In this document: positions 11,155 through 24,600 of the stretch, piece by piece
How the letters are laid out: each line of letters starts with the position of its first letter
How positions within the stretch are numbered: position 1 is the first letter of the stretch
NCBI GenBank assembly: GCA_014607495.2
Contig: CP053148.1
Location: 6,634,001 to 6,698,000, forward strand
Direction of reading: 5' to 3'
Origin: Carposina sasakii
Taxonomy: Eukaryota; Arthropoda; Insecta; Lepidoptera; Carposinidae
Length of the DNA: 64,000 bases
Position numbers and translations under genes: made by a program
Notes under the pieces: generated by a model
What the model was told of the DNA's origin: nothing
The model's input: only the letters and a program-made list of their open reading frames with translations
Database searches by the model: none

Positions 11155-11205
11155 CTAGCGGACGCCCGCGACTCCGTCCGCGTGGACTGCAGAAAAGACA
11201 GAAGA
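11155..11205 (-). mobile_element. Lep1-type Helitron 3' end fragment
   Basis: Read on the minus strand it contains CTGCAGTCCACGCGGACGGA, then GTCGCGGGCGTCCG and a terminal CTAG. This is the hairpin-plus-CTAG terminus of lepidopteran Helitrons, also seen at 21320 and 62496. Confidence 0.7.
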
Positions 11206-11689
11206 ATTCAGAAGGCGCCATCTGTTGCAGACTTATGGAACGTACGATTAATAACAACAAACTAGAATATATAAATCACATACTAACATTAGTCTCATAA
11301 GTTTTTTTTTAATAGTAACAAAATATGGATGAAAATTTGAAATAAAGTTATTTTATTTTATTTTTATTTAATTATTTATTAAGCTAATGGCTGGCAGTAT
11401 GGACATTATTTCTCCTGCCTTTCCTTCGGGATAAAGTAAACAAACAGGCAGGTAGAGATGATAGGATTAGGAAAAAATCGCACCTTTTCCACCTAACAAA
11501 TAAAATGCCTAATCCAAATATATACCTGTTCCTGATATTCATGCAGTATGACCGTTCTATTTCTATTATTTAGTATCGGTTTTCGATATTCGGTGAATGA
11601 TCCATTACCTAATAAATACCTACGTAGAAAGAATAGTTGTGGAAATAGAAAATATCGTGATAATAGCGAAATGCGCTTTTTATATTATG

Positions 11690-11790
11690 TTTAATTATTT
11701 ATATTTTGTTAAATTGTAGTAGTGTAATTTTAGTTTGTATCGCATATTTTGTTTAAATAAAGAATTTTAATTTTGTAAAAAAAAAAAGGA
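11690..11790 (+). repeat. retroposed 3' end with poly(A)
   Basis: An AATAAA at about 11757 is followed some 20 bp later by a run of 11-12 A. This is the footprint of a retroposed transcript or LINE/SINE tail; the source sequence was not recognised. Confidence 0.45.
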
Positions 11791-11799
11791 AAAAAGTCG

Positions 11800-12654
11800 G
11801 TTTGAACCCGGATTCGAACCAGGAATATTTGGTTTCGAGTTTCATCAGAGTCATCAGGGCTATTATAAACTTGTTATAAATGGTGAAATTTACCTCCGTA
11901 ATGATATTGTAGTAATAGAAATATTGTAGTATTTTTGCTAAATAATAAAATTTAAACTTATAGTCTTATTTCTCTTGATCATTTACAGCCCTGAGAAGTC
12001 CACTGTTGGACAGATTTTTCTTAATGAGATGATATTTTATGCGATACCTAAAACGTTGTATTAGGTACCGACTAATATTGAAAAATACCTAATCCACATA
12101 TGTATGTACCTATTCCAATATTTATGCCTCACCTCTAGGCAGGACACGTAATGCAAGTTTTGTCATTGCCTGCCTGCCTGTCTTTCTGTCTGTCACTCTG
12201 CGTTTTAGGATTTTGTGTTCTTTCTTGAATTGACTAAAATCAAATGTTTCGTGTAAATCCAGCGTTATTATTTCATGATTTTATTAGTGTTTGAAAGGCG
12301 TAGATTAATGTGATAAATTTGTGTTGGCTGTGTTTTGTTTTTTTCTACCCACCGTTTAACAGGCATAAGGTAAATAAACAAGAATTCATAATTATTACGG
12401 TACATCAGGTAAGTAGACCTGAAACCTGATCGCTTGGTGGGTTTGTAATGAAATTCTGGTTTAGTCGTCTTCGTAAGTAAACTAACAGCTGTTTGACTAG
12501 CAAACCTTCATAGTTCTTAGGTACCTTAGTGTTCTAATTAAGGCAATGATTATTTGGTTGGCTATTTTGCAAATGATTTAAACTGTAAAAACTAACTGGT
12601 AAATCTGCTTGAAAGAGGTTGCGGACAGGTTTACTATTGATTTTTTAATTACAG
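11800..12654. other. nucleobindin 5' flank and probable 5' UTR intron
   Basis: No ORF of note. A CAG|GTAAGT consensus donor lies at 12406-12413 and the coding exon begins after TTTTTTAATTACAG at 12654, so a non-coding first exon ending at 12408 is plausible. A (CCTG/TCTG)-rich tract lies near 12172-12200. Confidence 0.4.
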
Positions 12655-12660
12655 GTAAAA

Positions 12661-15600
12661 ATGAGGATGTTATCAAGTTTGTTATGTTTATTGGTGGTAT
12701 TGCATTGCTCATATGCACCACCAGTCAGTCCAGATAAATCCAAAGAAGAAGACACTGAGATTAAAGAAGACTTGGTAAGGCCAATCCTGGGTTTAATCCT
12801 ATATTTCGATAAAATTAGGTTTGATCTAACTACCTTCTTTTGCTTAGCACATTCGATGACGGCAGATTTTATAAGGGTGCCGACATCACGTCAACACCTA
12901 ATTCGAGGACGCAAATAAACGTCAGCGGCACCTCTAGAATGTCTAAAAGACGCAAATATGTAGTCGCTGGCACTGAATGTGAAGTTAGTTTAGATCGGAC
13001 ATGGACTTAGTCATCTGATTAGGTTCTTCTAGTTTTCATTGTATTTAAGATTAATTTTTACTTATTCAAATACTTACAACTTTTAAAAATCTGCAATATT
13101 ATCTAACTACATACTTAACTGTGTGGAATGTTAGCACTTGCATGTATGTACTCAATACAATATTTTGTGTAATTATAGGCAGGGTACATGGAGTACCACA
13201 GATACCTAAAGGAAGTAGTGCAAGCTCTGGAAAGTGATCCTGACTTTAGAGAGAGACTTGAGAAAGCTGATGAAGAAGATGTCAGAGTAAGTGAACTTAG
13301 TTAAATTGTTGGTTTTATCAAAGTTAAAGTCAATTTAGATAAAATGCTTACATATTATATTTTGATATATATAATGTTTAAAAAAGTTAAAGTAAAAATC
13401 ATCAATCAAGCATGGGGCCTATTTCCATCTATGATTAGATGATGTAAGCACTTTTTAAACATTTGCGATCGTGACTATACAGCCAGGTCCTAGTTAAGTA
13501 ACAATAATATAAATATTTGAATAAGTTTTACATGAAGCCCGCATTTTTAATAGATTGCTTATGAGAGCCAATCATATAAGTTTTATGTATGTTGAATCGA
13601 AAGTGGTAATAAAGTCTGGACATGTTATTAAAATTATATTTTGTGTATAACCATTGCATAAACTTTACTGCTTATGTCATAGATTTTACCATATTTTTTC
13701 TAAGCAAATCTATCTACTTATGTAGTATACAAAATGCTGTGTCCTGAATGACTGATTGATGGATCAGCTTTGCACCTCCTATAGTAGAGATCAGAAACTC
13801 GGAGGATGTGTTCTTGACAAATGCTAACCGTAAGGGAGTGAAACGAGGGTTTCACTGGGACTGGGGAAAAGCGACAACGTGATCCCTTCGAAAATTGGAC
13901 TTAAAATTTTGAGTAACACCAACAAATCATTTCCCAACATTCTCACAGGAACGGGAAAAATTCAAAATTCATAAACATATTTACAATTTTGTAATTGTAG
14001 TATTATTTCAGTCTGGTAAAATCGCTGAGCAATTAGACTTTGTGAATCACAACGTGAGGACTAAATTGGACGAAATCAAGAGACGTGAGTTAGAAAGACT
14101 TCGCCAACTTGCTACTAAGGTAATTAATTTGTAACATTATAATTCATAACCCATTTACATACTGGACATACACAATGACTACATTTTAGACATACACAAT
14201 ATACCTACACATAATTTTTGGCCTGCATTGAGTGGTTGAGCCATTTTGAGACGGATCAAGGTGCAGCCTATACCGTGATTTAAAAGACCTGAAACTTGGA
14301 GGGTGGGTATGTTCTTTGTACGACTGAAACCAATATGAAATTTTCTGGAATTCCTACGGAAACGGGAATAAACTATATTTTTAAAGTTTACGTGGCGGGG
14401 GCGAAATCACGGTTATCCATTAGTGTAGTAGTACAGAAAGTTTTTTTTTTTTTCATTGTCTTTTTTATTTATTTGAGTTCAAAAACTTTACAATAATACA
14501 GTGTAGTGACACTAAGCCACTGTAAAGTCCATAAAATAAAAACAATATCTATAAAATGTAAACAATATAAAAATATGAATTTAAATTCATATACCTAACT
14601 ACTTACTATAACTAATCACAAATAGTGCAGTTCTTGTGAACTCACTCAGAGAACACGCAGATGGTATAACAGAAGACATAAAATTTGAAAGATTACTAGT
14701 GGTGCTACGGCCTGACCGGAACCCATGTTGTTCGTCCGATAGATGATTGCTGATCTCATCAACTATCCTTCCGTGTAAAATCGAATCGAACACCTTAGAA
14801 AACGTGGACAATACAGTTATAGATCTGTAGTTGCCGACGTCGGACCCTCCTTGTCCTTTAGGTACTGGTATGACACGTGTCATTTTCCACTTATCCGGAA
14901 ATGTCGAAGTGTCTAGGTTATATATATAGGTATATGGGTGAGAGGCTCTACTAGAGCCCCTCCACAGTCACGCACCACGAATAGTGGTATCCCATCAGGT
15001 CCTACGGAGTGCTTGGGCGGGAGGGTCCTGAGCGCGCGACGCACCTGCGCCGGGTGGAGCGGCCCCGAGCCGCAAGCAAGTCGCAAGCCGTGCCGCTCGC
15101 ACCGCCCGCGCCGCCCGCGCCCGTTTCCGCCTGCGCGTCTAGTGTCGGGGCACTGAATTGTACACCGAGTGAAAGTACCTAGCGCTAGTACCTAACTTCT
15201 CAGCGCTCTCCTGTTCACTAAGAATATTTCCGTTTTTCATAATTCTATGGTTACGTAAATTTTTCCTCTGCGATCGTATATGATTCCAAAACGATTTGGG
15301 ATCATTTGCAAGCCGTTTTTGCAGTTTATCTGTCCAGTTCTTAGAGTCCTTCAGTTGCAACTTTTTTACGCGTGACCTGCACCTATTCACCTTATCTTTT
15401 ACTTTTCCAGCAATATGAACTAACAAATAACCTAGATACTGACACTGGTAAAGTTCCTACTAACGAACATCTGGACCATGTGAACCCTCACACTTTCGAG
15501 ATTGAGGATCTAAAGAAACTTATTAAGAAGACTACTGCTGATCTGGAGGAAGCAGATAAGCAAAGGAAAGAAGAATTTAAGGTTAATATTTATCATCGTT

Positions 15601-18600
15601 TGGGATACTTTAATTCTGCTGAACTGCTGGGAGAAACAGCTGCAGTTAATTCATCTACTTATTACAATTGACCTGATAAAAAATAAATGTGTATCACCGT
15701 ACTTTTCAGGAATACGAAATGCAAAAACAATATGAACAGCATCATAAATTGGAGAATTTGGACGAGGAAAAGAAAAAAGAGTACATGGACAAGATGCAAA
15801 AAGAAGAAGAAGCAAAGAAACATCATCAACCGGTAATTATGCGATTTCATAATGATTCACATATCAACTTATTTATGAATCTTCACATGAAATTTTATGA
15901 TTGTAGATATCACATTTGTATCTCAAAAAAGACCTTATCTGACCATATGTATCGTAAACACACTTTCTGTTAAGTGTGCTTATTCTTGCATCATCTGTTG
16001 GTACTCCACGTCATCGTGACGAATTAAAGAAATAATCTTTCAAGCGGTTCTAGAGAAAAACGTATGTAATTCGCTGCGCTTCTGTGATTCCTGATTGATT
16101 GACTATTTTTAATAGGTTTTAGAACAGATAAACTCTCTTGTATTGAATATTATTTTCAGTTTTTCAGGCCCAAGTTATTCTATAGGTAACAAAACGTATC
16201 TCAATCGGGCTATTGCTATTTATAAATATATTTTATCTAAAGTATTCTGTACTGTAAAAGTATTGAAAAGTTTTCACATTAATTATGATATGTAGCAGAT
16301 AAAGAAAATATTTAGATAAGTTACCTATTTAATACTAATTATAATCTATGATATCTTTTTAAACATAAATTGGAATAGTAACTATTTGCTCGTATGATTT
16401 ATGTGGCAAGTAGTTGAAATGGAGTTAATTCACGTCTGAACAGAACAGACCTGTCTGTACTATGGCGCCAAGTGTCATCAAGATAGATCGTTCATAATAT
16501 GTGACTCTTATGTAGGAAAACTGTATTTAATATGAAATTATGTACCTACTCTGCTTAGAAAAAAGACTCCACCTGTGTTTAATAAATCGTCAACATATTA
16601 TGATGTAAATATTTTATCAGAATTAGTGTTTGTCGAGAATACACAGAAACACTTTAGCCTATTGCAGTACACTACTGACTGCTGGACGCAGGCTTCCAGA
16701 GCACATCACAAGGCTATTGCCATACATAGGCATTTGACGGCCGATTGGTCTAGTAGGTAGTGACCCTGCCTGCGACGCCATAGGTCCTGGGTTCGAATCC
16801 CGGTAGGTGCAAACATTGATATGATGAATATCGATGTTTGTTTCCGAGTCATGGATGTTTCTATACTTATCTATGTATTTATATACCGTAGCTTAGTACC
16901 CACGACACAAGACCTTAGGGATCTTAATCTGGGACTAGGTTAATGTGTTGTGTAGTGTATAATAAAATAAATAAAATAGGGGAGTTTTGCCACTACACAG
17001 GGCAGGCGGGTTTGTGACTGCAGTGTGATTTTCGGACTAAGTTGGAAACACGAGGCGCTGCTGCCCACCTTCCGGAAACCTTAAATTGAACACTGATTAC
17101 TATCATTCTATCATACCTAAGCACTATACAAGCATGCATTGTTTAATTAACTTTTGTTTTACCTTTTGACTCATTGGAACTGCGTTTGCGATTGTTATGA
17201 GCGATGTTTTGAAACGATGTGTATGCTGAGCGAAAACGGTCAATTGATAACAATGCAATGATTATACCTACTAGAAATTCTTTGTATTTAGGTACCTACC
17301 TCTTCGTATTATACAGATCTCACACAGACATTTTATTTGTGACATGTACCTACTGGTGAGATTATAATTGCGTCTTGAATCTTCATCATATAATATTGCA
17401 AATATCAAAGCTCCTGCATGCCTTCACTAGTATACATCACCTGTATCCCCTTCCGTGCGTGTCGTGAGAATTGACTAAAGAACTACTTGTCACTGATCTT
17501 TTACATCTTGTCCCGCTATGCTAAATGTGGCTGCATAGGGATCTCCTTCGTGATCTTGCAGTTCAGCCTACCCCATTTTGGAACAAAATCGTCCAATAAA
17601 CTTTTTGCCAACCACCATTTACAGTTCATTTATTAAATTACCTATCACAAGCTTTTTTTTATTGTAAATTAATTTTAATTTATTTTCAAGAATTTTGCCT
17701 TGAAAGAAAGATACGATGGACCAAATGTTGATGGCCTACTAGACAGACACCCTAACCAAATAATATTTTTTCTACAGTACCTACCTAATGAAATTTTCCA
17801 AACGATTTAATTTATTGGAAAACTGCTACGTTAATTGCAAAGTTTATTTCGTCGTGTCATTATTGCCTTTTCTCATTAAAATCCATTGAAAAATTAGTAC
17901 ACGTCATACTACGGTATGTAGTAGAATCGATAACCGGTTTAGAAATAACTGTGACTATCTTTACGACCCCCTTTTATTGTTTTTATATGTGATAACAAGG
18001 TTGGTTACATACTGCTACTAATCGAATCTGTGGACCTGTTAAATCGTCTACAGTGTAGACTCGACACGATATTGTTACAAATGACTTATTATTCTATGCA
18101 TAACTATACATAATTTAATAGGTATAGAACTCTTCCATGCTGCTCTGGGAGTGTAAAAAAAAACGTATAATACTACAGCTGCTTCTCTTCCCGGGCATAC
18201 TGTACAAGTCAGTAGAGGGACAAGAGGGTCTTGGTGTTTTGTAGGCGATGGGCTGACCACTTGTCACTACTAACCGAACTTGTACATCTCAACTATACCC
18301 TCAAAATTTGGTCAGAAGTGGCACCATGTGGTTCTATTGGCCCTTGGTGCTCTGCCTACCCTGTAAGGGATACAGGCGTGATTGTATGTAATGTAATGTA
18401 ATAGAACTCTGGGCGGCAGCGGCAGTACTGATGTATTTGTACCTAATGAAATCTTCTAATATTTTTTATATATTTTTTTTACAATACCCATACCTACTAG
18501 GTGCACAAAAATGTTCTTCGAAATTGCTCCGATTCTAACGAAACAAAAGAATCACTCTCATAGTTATAGTTACGTATGATACAGCTACACAGAAAGCTTT

Positions 18601-21600
18601 TTAAAACAAATGCACATGAAGATGATAAATTCCCATTCCTGAATTCTATAGATTCACCACCCTGGTTCTAAACAGCAGCTTGAGGAAGTATGGGAGAAAC
18701 AGGACCATATGGATCAACAGTTCGACCCCAAAGCCTTCTTCATGATGCACGGTGAGTGCCACACTTGATGTACTATTAATGTTTATTTATTATCTGTGAC
18801 AGCTCCGTCATCCCATGAAAAGGGATCACTTGGTAGACATTTGGCGTAATACGGACCACATGGACGGCAATGAATTTCCTCCTAAGGTGTTTTTTATGCT
18901 GCATGGTAAGATCCATACCGAAGCGTGCATTCAGCTTTTTAGAGTAGGTAGATGCATCTGTTTTAATAATCCGCATCGAAATTGTTCCTTTATGAGGTAA
19001 TTTTTATAACAGTAGACAATTAATCGAGGAGTTTTACTTCTGTTGTTTTTAAAAATTTACTATGACATGCACAATTTAATGCACAAGGTATTTAAAGGGT
19101 CATTCTATTAGTACAAAATGTAGGTACTTTGAATACTTACCTATATCTGTTTTTATAAAACGGAAGTCACTTAAATAAAAACAGAAATTGGTTTTTACAA
19201 AATAGCCTTTGGTCCTTGCGCTTGATCTCTCCGGTGGGGTCGGATTTCCGTTCCATTTGACTATGAGAGTAAAAGAATAGAGACCTATGTATGTTAGCTT
19301 TGCACTTACACTTGTGCCTTATGATAACTTCTGCGCAGATGACTAATCTCCGCTGAGATTGTCCGCTGTGGCCGAAATACGGTCTGGAGAAAATTATTAC
19401 ATACACTTAGTTTATAATTTTATAATATTTTTTTTATTTTGAAAATGGTTTATTAAATAAAGCCAGGTGTAAACCGGAAACCAACCCGCCTATGGGTAAA
19501 ATTTCCTGTGCCTGTAGCCTTGTGGCGTGCCCTAGGGGGGGCCTACGTCGAGCAGTGGACTGCAATAGGCTGAAGATGAAACTGGAAACACGATGTATTG
19601 CATAGATACATTGCAATTTATAGTTATCTTATCGGCTATATTTTTTAACGGTTCATGGATCACTCTTTGAAAATTAATGAAATGGAAGTATTTGTGTGCT
19701 ACTAAATTTTATTCAGACAAGGGATTATACCATTTCCATATGTAAATTTTCAATGAGTGATCATCACTATGAACTGTAAAGAAATGGCCGCTACAGGGGC
19801 TCATCCGCCATTTTAAACAAGACAACAGAAAGCAAACTCTTCGAAGATGTTATACCTATACACTAGAATAACACGCACGCTAATTTGGATTTTACTAAGA
19901 AATTATAATTAATTCCTAGGTATTTTAGAAATATATTTTTGCATGGCTTTTGTGTTGTTTTTTTAAAATTACGTACCTAATTAATAATTTATGAACTCGG
20001 TTATGTTGGGTTCAGCAGTACAAATTTATCTGGCGTCTCGATGAGCTTTACTTCTATACGTATCAATATATGTATAGTAAATGGGAGTGATTTATTTAAG
20101 CTTTTAAACATGATCGTGTTTTTACAAAAACGCGTCTAAAGTTAGATGCTTTTTAAAAATTACATTTGACGCCTTAGATGAATTAATACCACGTCACTGT
20201 TTGACGCCATAATGTATGAAATATCTGTCAAATTGAGGTCTATTCCACCATGATCACTTCACAATTACTCTCCTTTGCGACATTAATGTCGTCCAATGAT
20301 TACCTACGAATATAATGACCATAGTGATCGAATGCAATCCAATAAAAGAAAATATTTTGGTATCCTATATCTATCTATACATATTAGTAATAAAAATGTA
20401 ACGGATCGCTGTCTGTACATCTATACTAATATTATAAAGCTGAAGAGTTTGTTTGTTTGTTTGTTTGTTTGTTTGTTTGATTGAACGCGCTAATCTCCGG
20501 AACTACTGGGTCGAATTAAAAAATTCTTTTTGTGTTGGATAGTCCATTTATCGAGGAAGGCTTTAGGCTATATATCATCACAGTGCGACCAATAGGGACG
20601 AAGAATAAGAAGAAAATGTGGAAAAAACGGGGAAAATTATTCAACTTTGGAGACTTCCGTTGCGTGCGCTGCGTAAACGGTTCAAGTTATCCAAAAAATA
20701 TGTATGAAAGAATAAAATGACGTAGAAATGATATGAAAGAAAAAAATTTAAGGTCTAGACTGCCTGATGCAGAACCCTTAGCAGCCCAGCTAAACTTTGA
20801 GAGATATGAAAATACCGTCTTAGGAAAAGTTGCTCAGCATGATAAGCACTTTCTAATAACGTAATAAAATTGAAGGTCTAGATAACCTGATGCAGAACCC
20901 TTAAGCCCAGCTAAATTTTGAGAGATATGAAAATACCGTCTTAGGAAAAGTTATTCAACATGATAAGCACTTTCTAATTTATACTATTGACTCATTATAA
21001 CCTGTATATCAATATTTAATAGCTGTTGCCCGCGGCTCCGCTCGCGTGGATATCGCTTATTTCGTGGAAGGGTTATGAAAAACAGATAGTAGCCGATTCT
21101 TAGACCTACTGAATCCTACTAATATTATAAACGCGAAAGTTTGTGAGTATGGATGAATGGATAGATGTTTATTACTTGCACGTAAAAACAGCTGGAGCGA
21201 TTTTAATAAAAATTGACAGGCTACTTTTTATGTAGGCTATACCTATTTTATACTTTTTATAAAGATAAAAGTTTGTTTTTTTCTGCAGTCCACGCGGACG
21301 AAGTCGCGGGCGTCCACTAGTGGAAGATATATGAGAAAAAATATTATACGAGACCTTTATCAAAAGAATGATTTTTTGAATTTTTGTCTATTTGTCGGTT
21401 TGTCTGTGCGTTTGTTCACGCTTATCTCAGAAACGGCAGGTATGACAGGTCCCACTAAACATAAAGGCTACTTTTTATCCCGGGAAAATGTTTTTATCCC
21501 GGATAATTTCGACATTTTGTTTTTAATAAACTATGGTATGTTATATATTTACAATATATTATTTTGTAGATATTATTTTATTATATATGCCAAGAAAGGT

Positions 21601-24600
21601 AAGCGAATTAGGATTTATTGGAGTCGCCTCTGATCACCTAGGTGACTGATTATATTCGCGGGTGATCATTTGACACTAAAGAGTCGCCACTCTAAACTGT
21701 AGCATAGACCCAAATCTAGACAATGTTTGGCTCAAACAATGTTTACTTTTGTAATAATACAGGATAAGTTTCACCTGAAATTTTAAATTCGTTGACTAGC
21801 AATAATAATAAATTCTAATTTATAAATAACATACATCGCTGCTTTGTTTTGATAGTGACACAAAACCAAATGTGTGGAAACTGAGTTGATAACACCATTC
21901 AACGCAAAATAGCCTGTTCTATATGGTGAGAAAGACTCATATATCTATTCGCAAAATTGTCGACGTGGCGACACCTGTGACACTATCTGACTGGTTGAAT
22001 TTTCTTTGCCTCGCCTTTTTTAAATAGCTCTCCTGAAAAAAGTGTGTTTTCACTATCTAAACAAAGCAGCGACATATTGTGGTCGATTTAGTTCATTCCA
22101 TTCATTGCCATACTTAATCCTAACATTGAAATTAATTATGTCTGTCCATCTCAATTCTTAGTGTAAATGTTTTGAGACAGAAAGGCACAAGTAGTGCAAA
22201 TATTTAGTTTATGAATATGTGTGGCGGTCTGAATCGACCACATCACGCTCATTAACCTCCACGGGGTTGCGCAGACAAAGGTAGGTTAACTTTGTGAGTA
22301 GAACTTACCATCAGTCCATCACCCCTTGAATAACATAGAGTTGAATTGTTAACTATTGATTGATTCATTTTATTTATTTATCTATTTACGTAAGTTGTAT
22401 TTAATAACAAGTTACGATTTCAGATGTTGACGGAAACGGTGTCTGGGACGCTGACGAAGTGAAAGCCCTTTTTATCAAGGAGCTAGATAAATTGTATGGT
22501 CCAGAAGGGCCCAATAAGGATTTACATGAAAGGGCGGAGGAAATGGAGCGCATGAGGGAACATGTCTTTCAAGAGAACGACAAAAATAGAGACGGTTTGA
22601 TTGATTTCAATGAGTTCATGCAAGCCACGCGATCTTCCGAATTCAATGCTGATGAAGGTTTGTTGTTACTGTCGACATATATAGGTAGACATTATAGTAT
22701 ACAGGGTGATTTTTGGTCGTCAACGTTTCCGAAAACTACGGAATCTCCTCATCATCACGATCATTTTTCTCCATGGAAGCATACCTGGGAAGTGTCTGGT
22801 TTCCAAAATATTAGGGTCCAAAGTTGAGTAAATAGACTGCGTTTTTCTGCATAAATGCACATAGACGCGCGTAGCAGGATTTTTTCACGAAAAATAATTA
22901 ATATCTGTCTATAAAAAAACTAACATAAACACTAGACACTATAAGTTTCGCACGATCAAGGAATTTAAAAAATTTTTTCAAAAAAAAAAATTTTTTTCCC
23001 AGCATTTTTTTGGCATAAACTTACTTTATTTCATGTATAGAATACGTACCCTTCGTTAAAGGTGGCCACAAAAAAACTCCCTGTATACAAATACCGCTTC
23101 TTTCCTAGAGGTGTAGGTAGATATCATGGCAAATATTATATATCCCAAATATTTGTGTCATCGGCTGAACAATAATTCTAGCATTTATGATGAGTTGTTG
23201 TCATACAAAAATTCGGAACTTGATCGTTGGGTGTCAAAGTGAAATATCGGCGGAACGTTGGTTGGCAAGTGATAATCGGCCGAACAATTATCAGCGAAAA
23301 GGGATACCCCAAACCATGTATTATATAAGTATCGCCTTTGTTTCCAGGATGGAAGTCCATAGACGAGAATCAGATCTACACCAAACAGGAATACGAAGAT
23401 TACGAGAAGAGGCGATACAACGAGTTCAAATATCTCGAGCAACGCGGTTTGGTCAGTTTGTAGTGTCATAGATTTTCTTTAGAGATATTGCAAAAGGCGA
23501 GACTTCGCACTCGTTAGGCTGAGGCCCAAAAAGGGGGATAGCCAGAATTGCAGGACATCGAAAGAGATCCTAAAGCCACGTTTAGTATAGCGGGGTCAGA
23601 TGTAATCAGATCAGTGTCGAGTTGCTAGCTCATCACCTGAAAGAACGCCTAACAAAGTCGTGGGCGGTCGCTAGTTTTATATATTAAAAAAAAACAACTT
23701 TTACCAAACTGTATCCGATATCCGATTTCGAATCTGTGAAAATTTGAGGTCAATCACGAAATGTAGTATCCATGCAAGTAGTAGTACCTATTGCTAGCAC
23801 GGAAACGATTTTATAAATAAAATTCGTAAGCTATTTAAAAAAATGCTGATTCTGGGACACTGCGTACGTGGGTACAATTTCATTACCTTATGTGTTATTG
23901 CCGCGTGGTGCCGGCAGGGTAGAATTCGTACCACCCCATGTCAGCCCGTGGGTATCTCTTACGAGGCGATTAAGGGTTTCCGGGAGGTGGGCAGCAGCGC
24001 ATCCCGTGTTGACAACATTGTCCAAAATACAAACTGCGGTCACCCGCCTGCCCAGCGAGGTGACTATGGGCAAATAGCCCTCATGGTAGTCTTGTGGCGT
24101 GCCCTGGGGGAGGTCTACGTCCAGCAGTGGACTGCAATAGGCTGATGATGATGTGTACCTGGTAAAACAAAGCTAAAAACTGTAGCTTTCGTAGTATGTA
24201 TCGTAAATTTACCGTAAAGAGACTAATGAAAAATGTTACTAAGTTATGAAACTATATATTTTTAGAATATAAATCTTACATTTATTTTATTTTATTTGTT
24301 AGCTTGTGGAATAAATGAGAAGAAATTAATAACCACGAAAACTCTGAGCCCTGGATGAAAATTGTATATATTTTTTAGTTTATTGTCAATGGTAATAAGT
24401 ATTACTCAGTTTTATCCATTTGATATTTTAAGTAAATTATAGCTTTGATAGCAAAGATAATAAGTAGGTACCTATGACGTTTAGTTCCTCTACTGTGATT
24501 AGGAAGGTAGAATGATCTTTGATATAGCACATTTGGAAAGCATTTTTTTACAACAAATGAGAGATTCTTATAAAGCAGTTTACGATGAAATAGCTGCTTA

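Noticed and set aside
23185..23471. Open frames on both strands around nucleobindin exon 23348-23451
   Set aside because: They overlap a well-supported exon in the wrong frame or strand and have no recognisable domain.
23843..24145. 100-codon gene
   Set aside because: It lies wholly inside a dispersed repeat seen at least five more times in the window.
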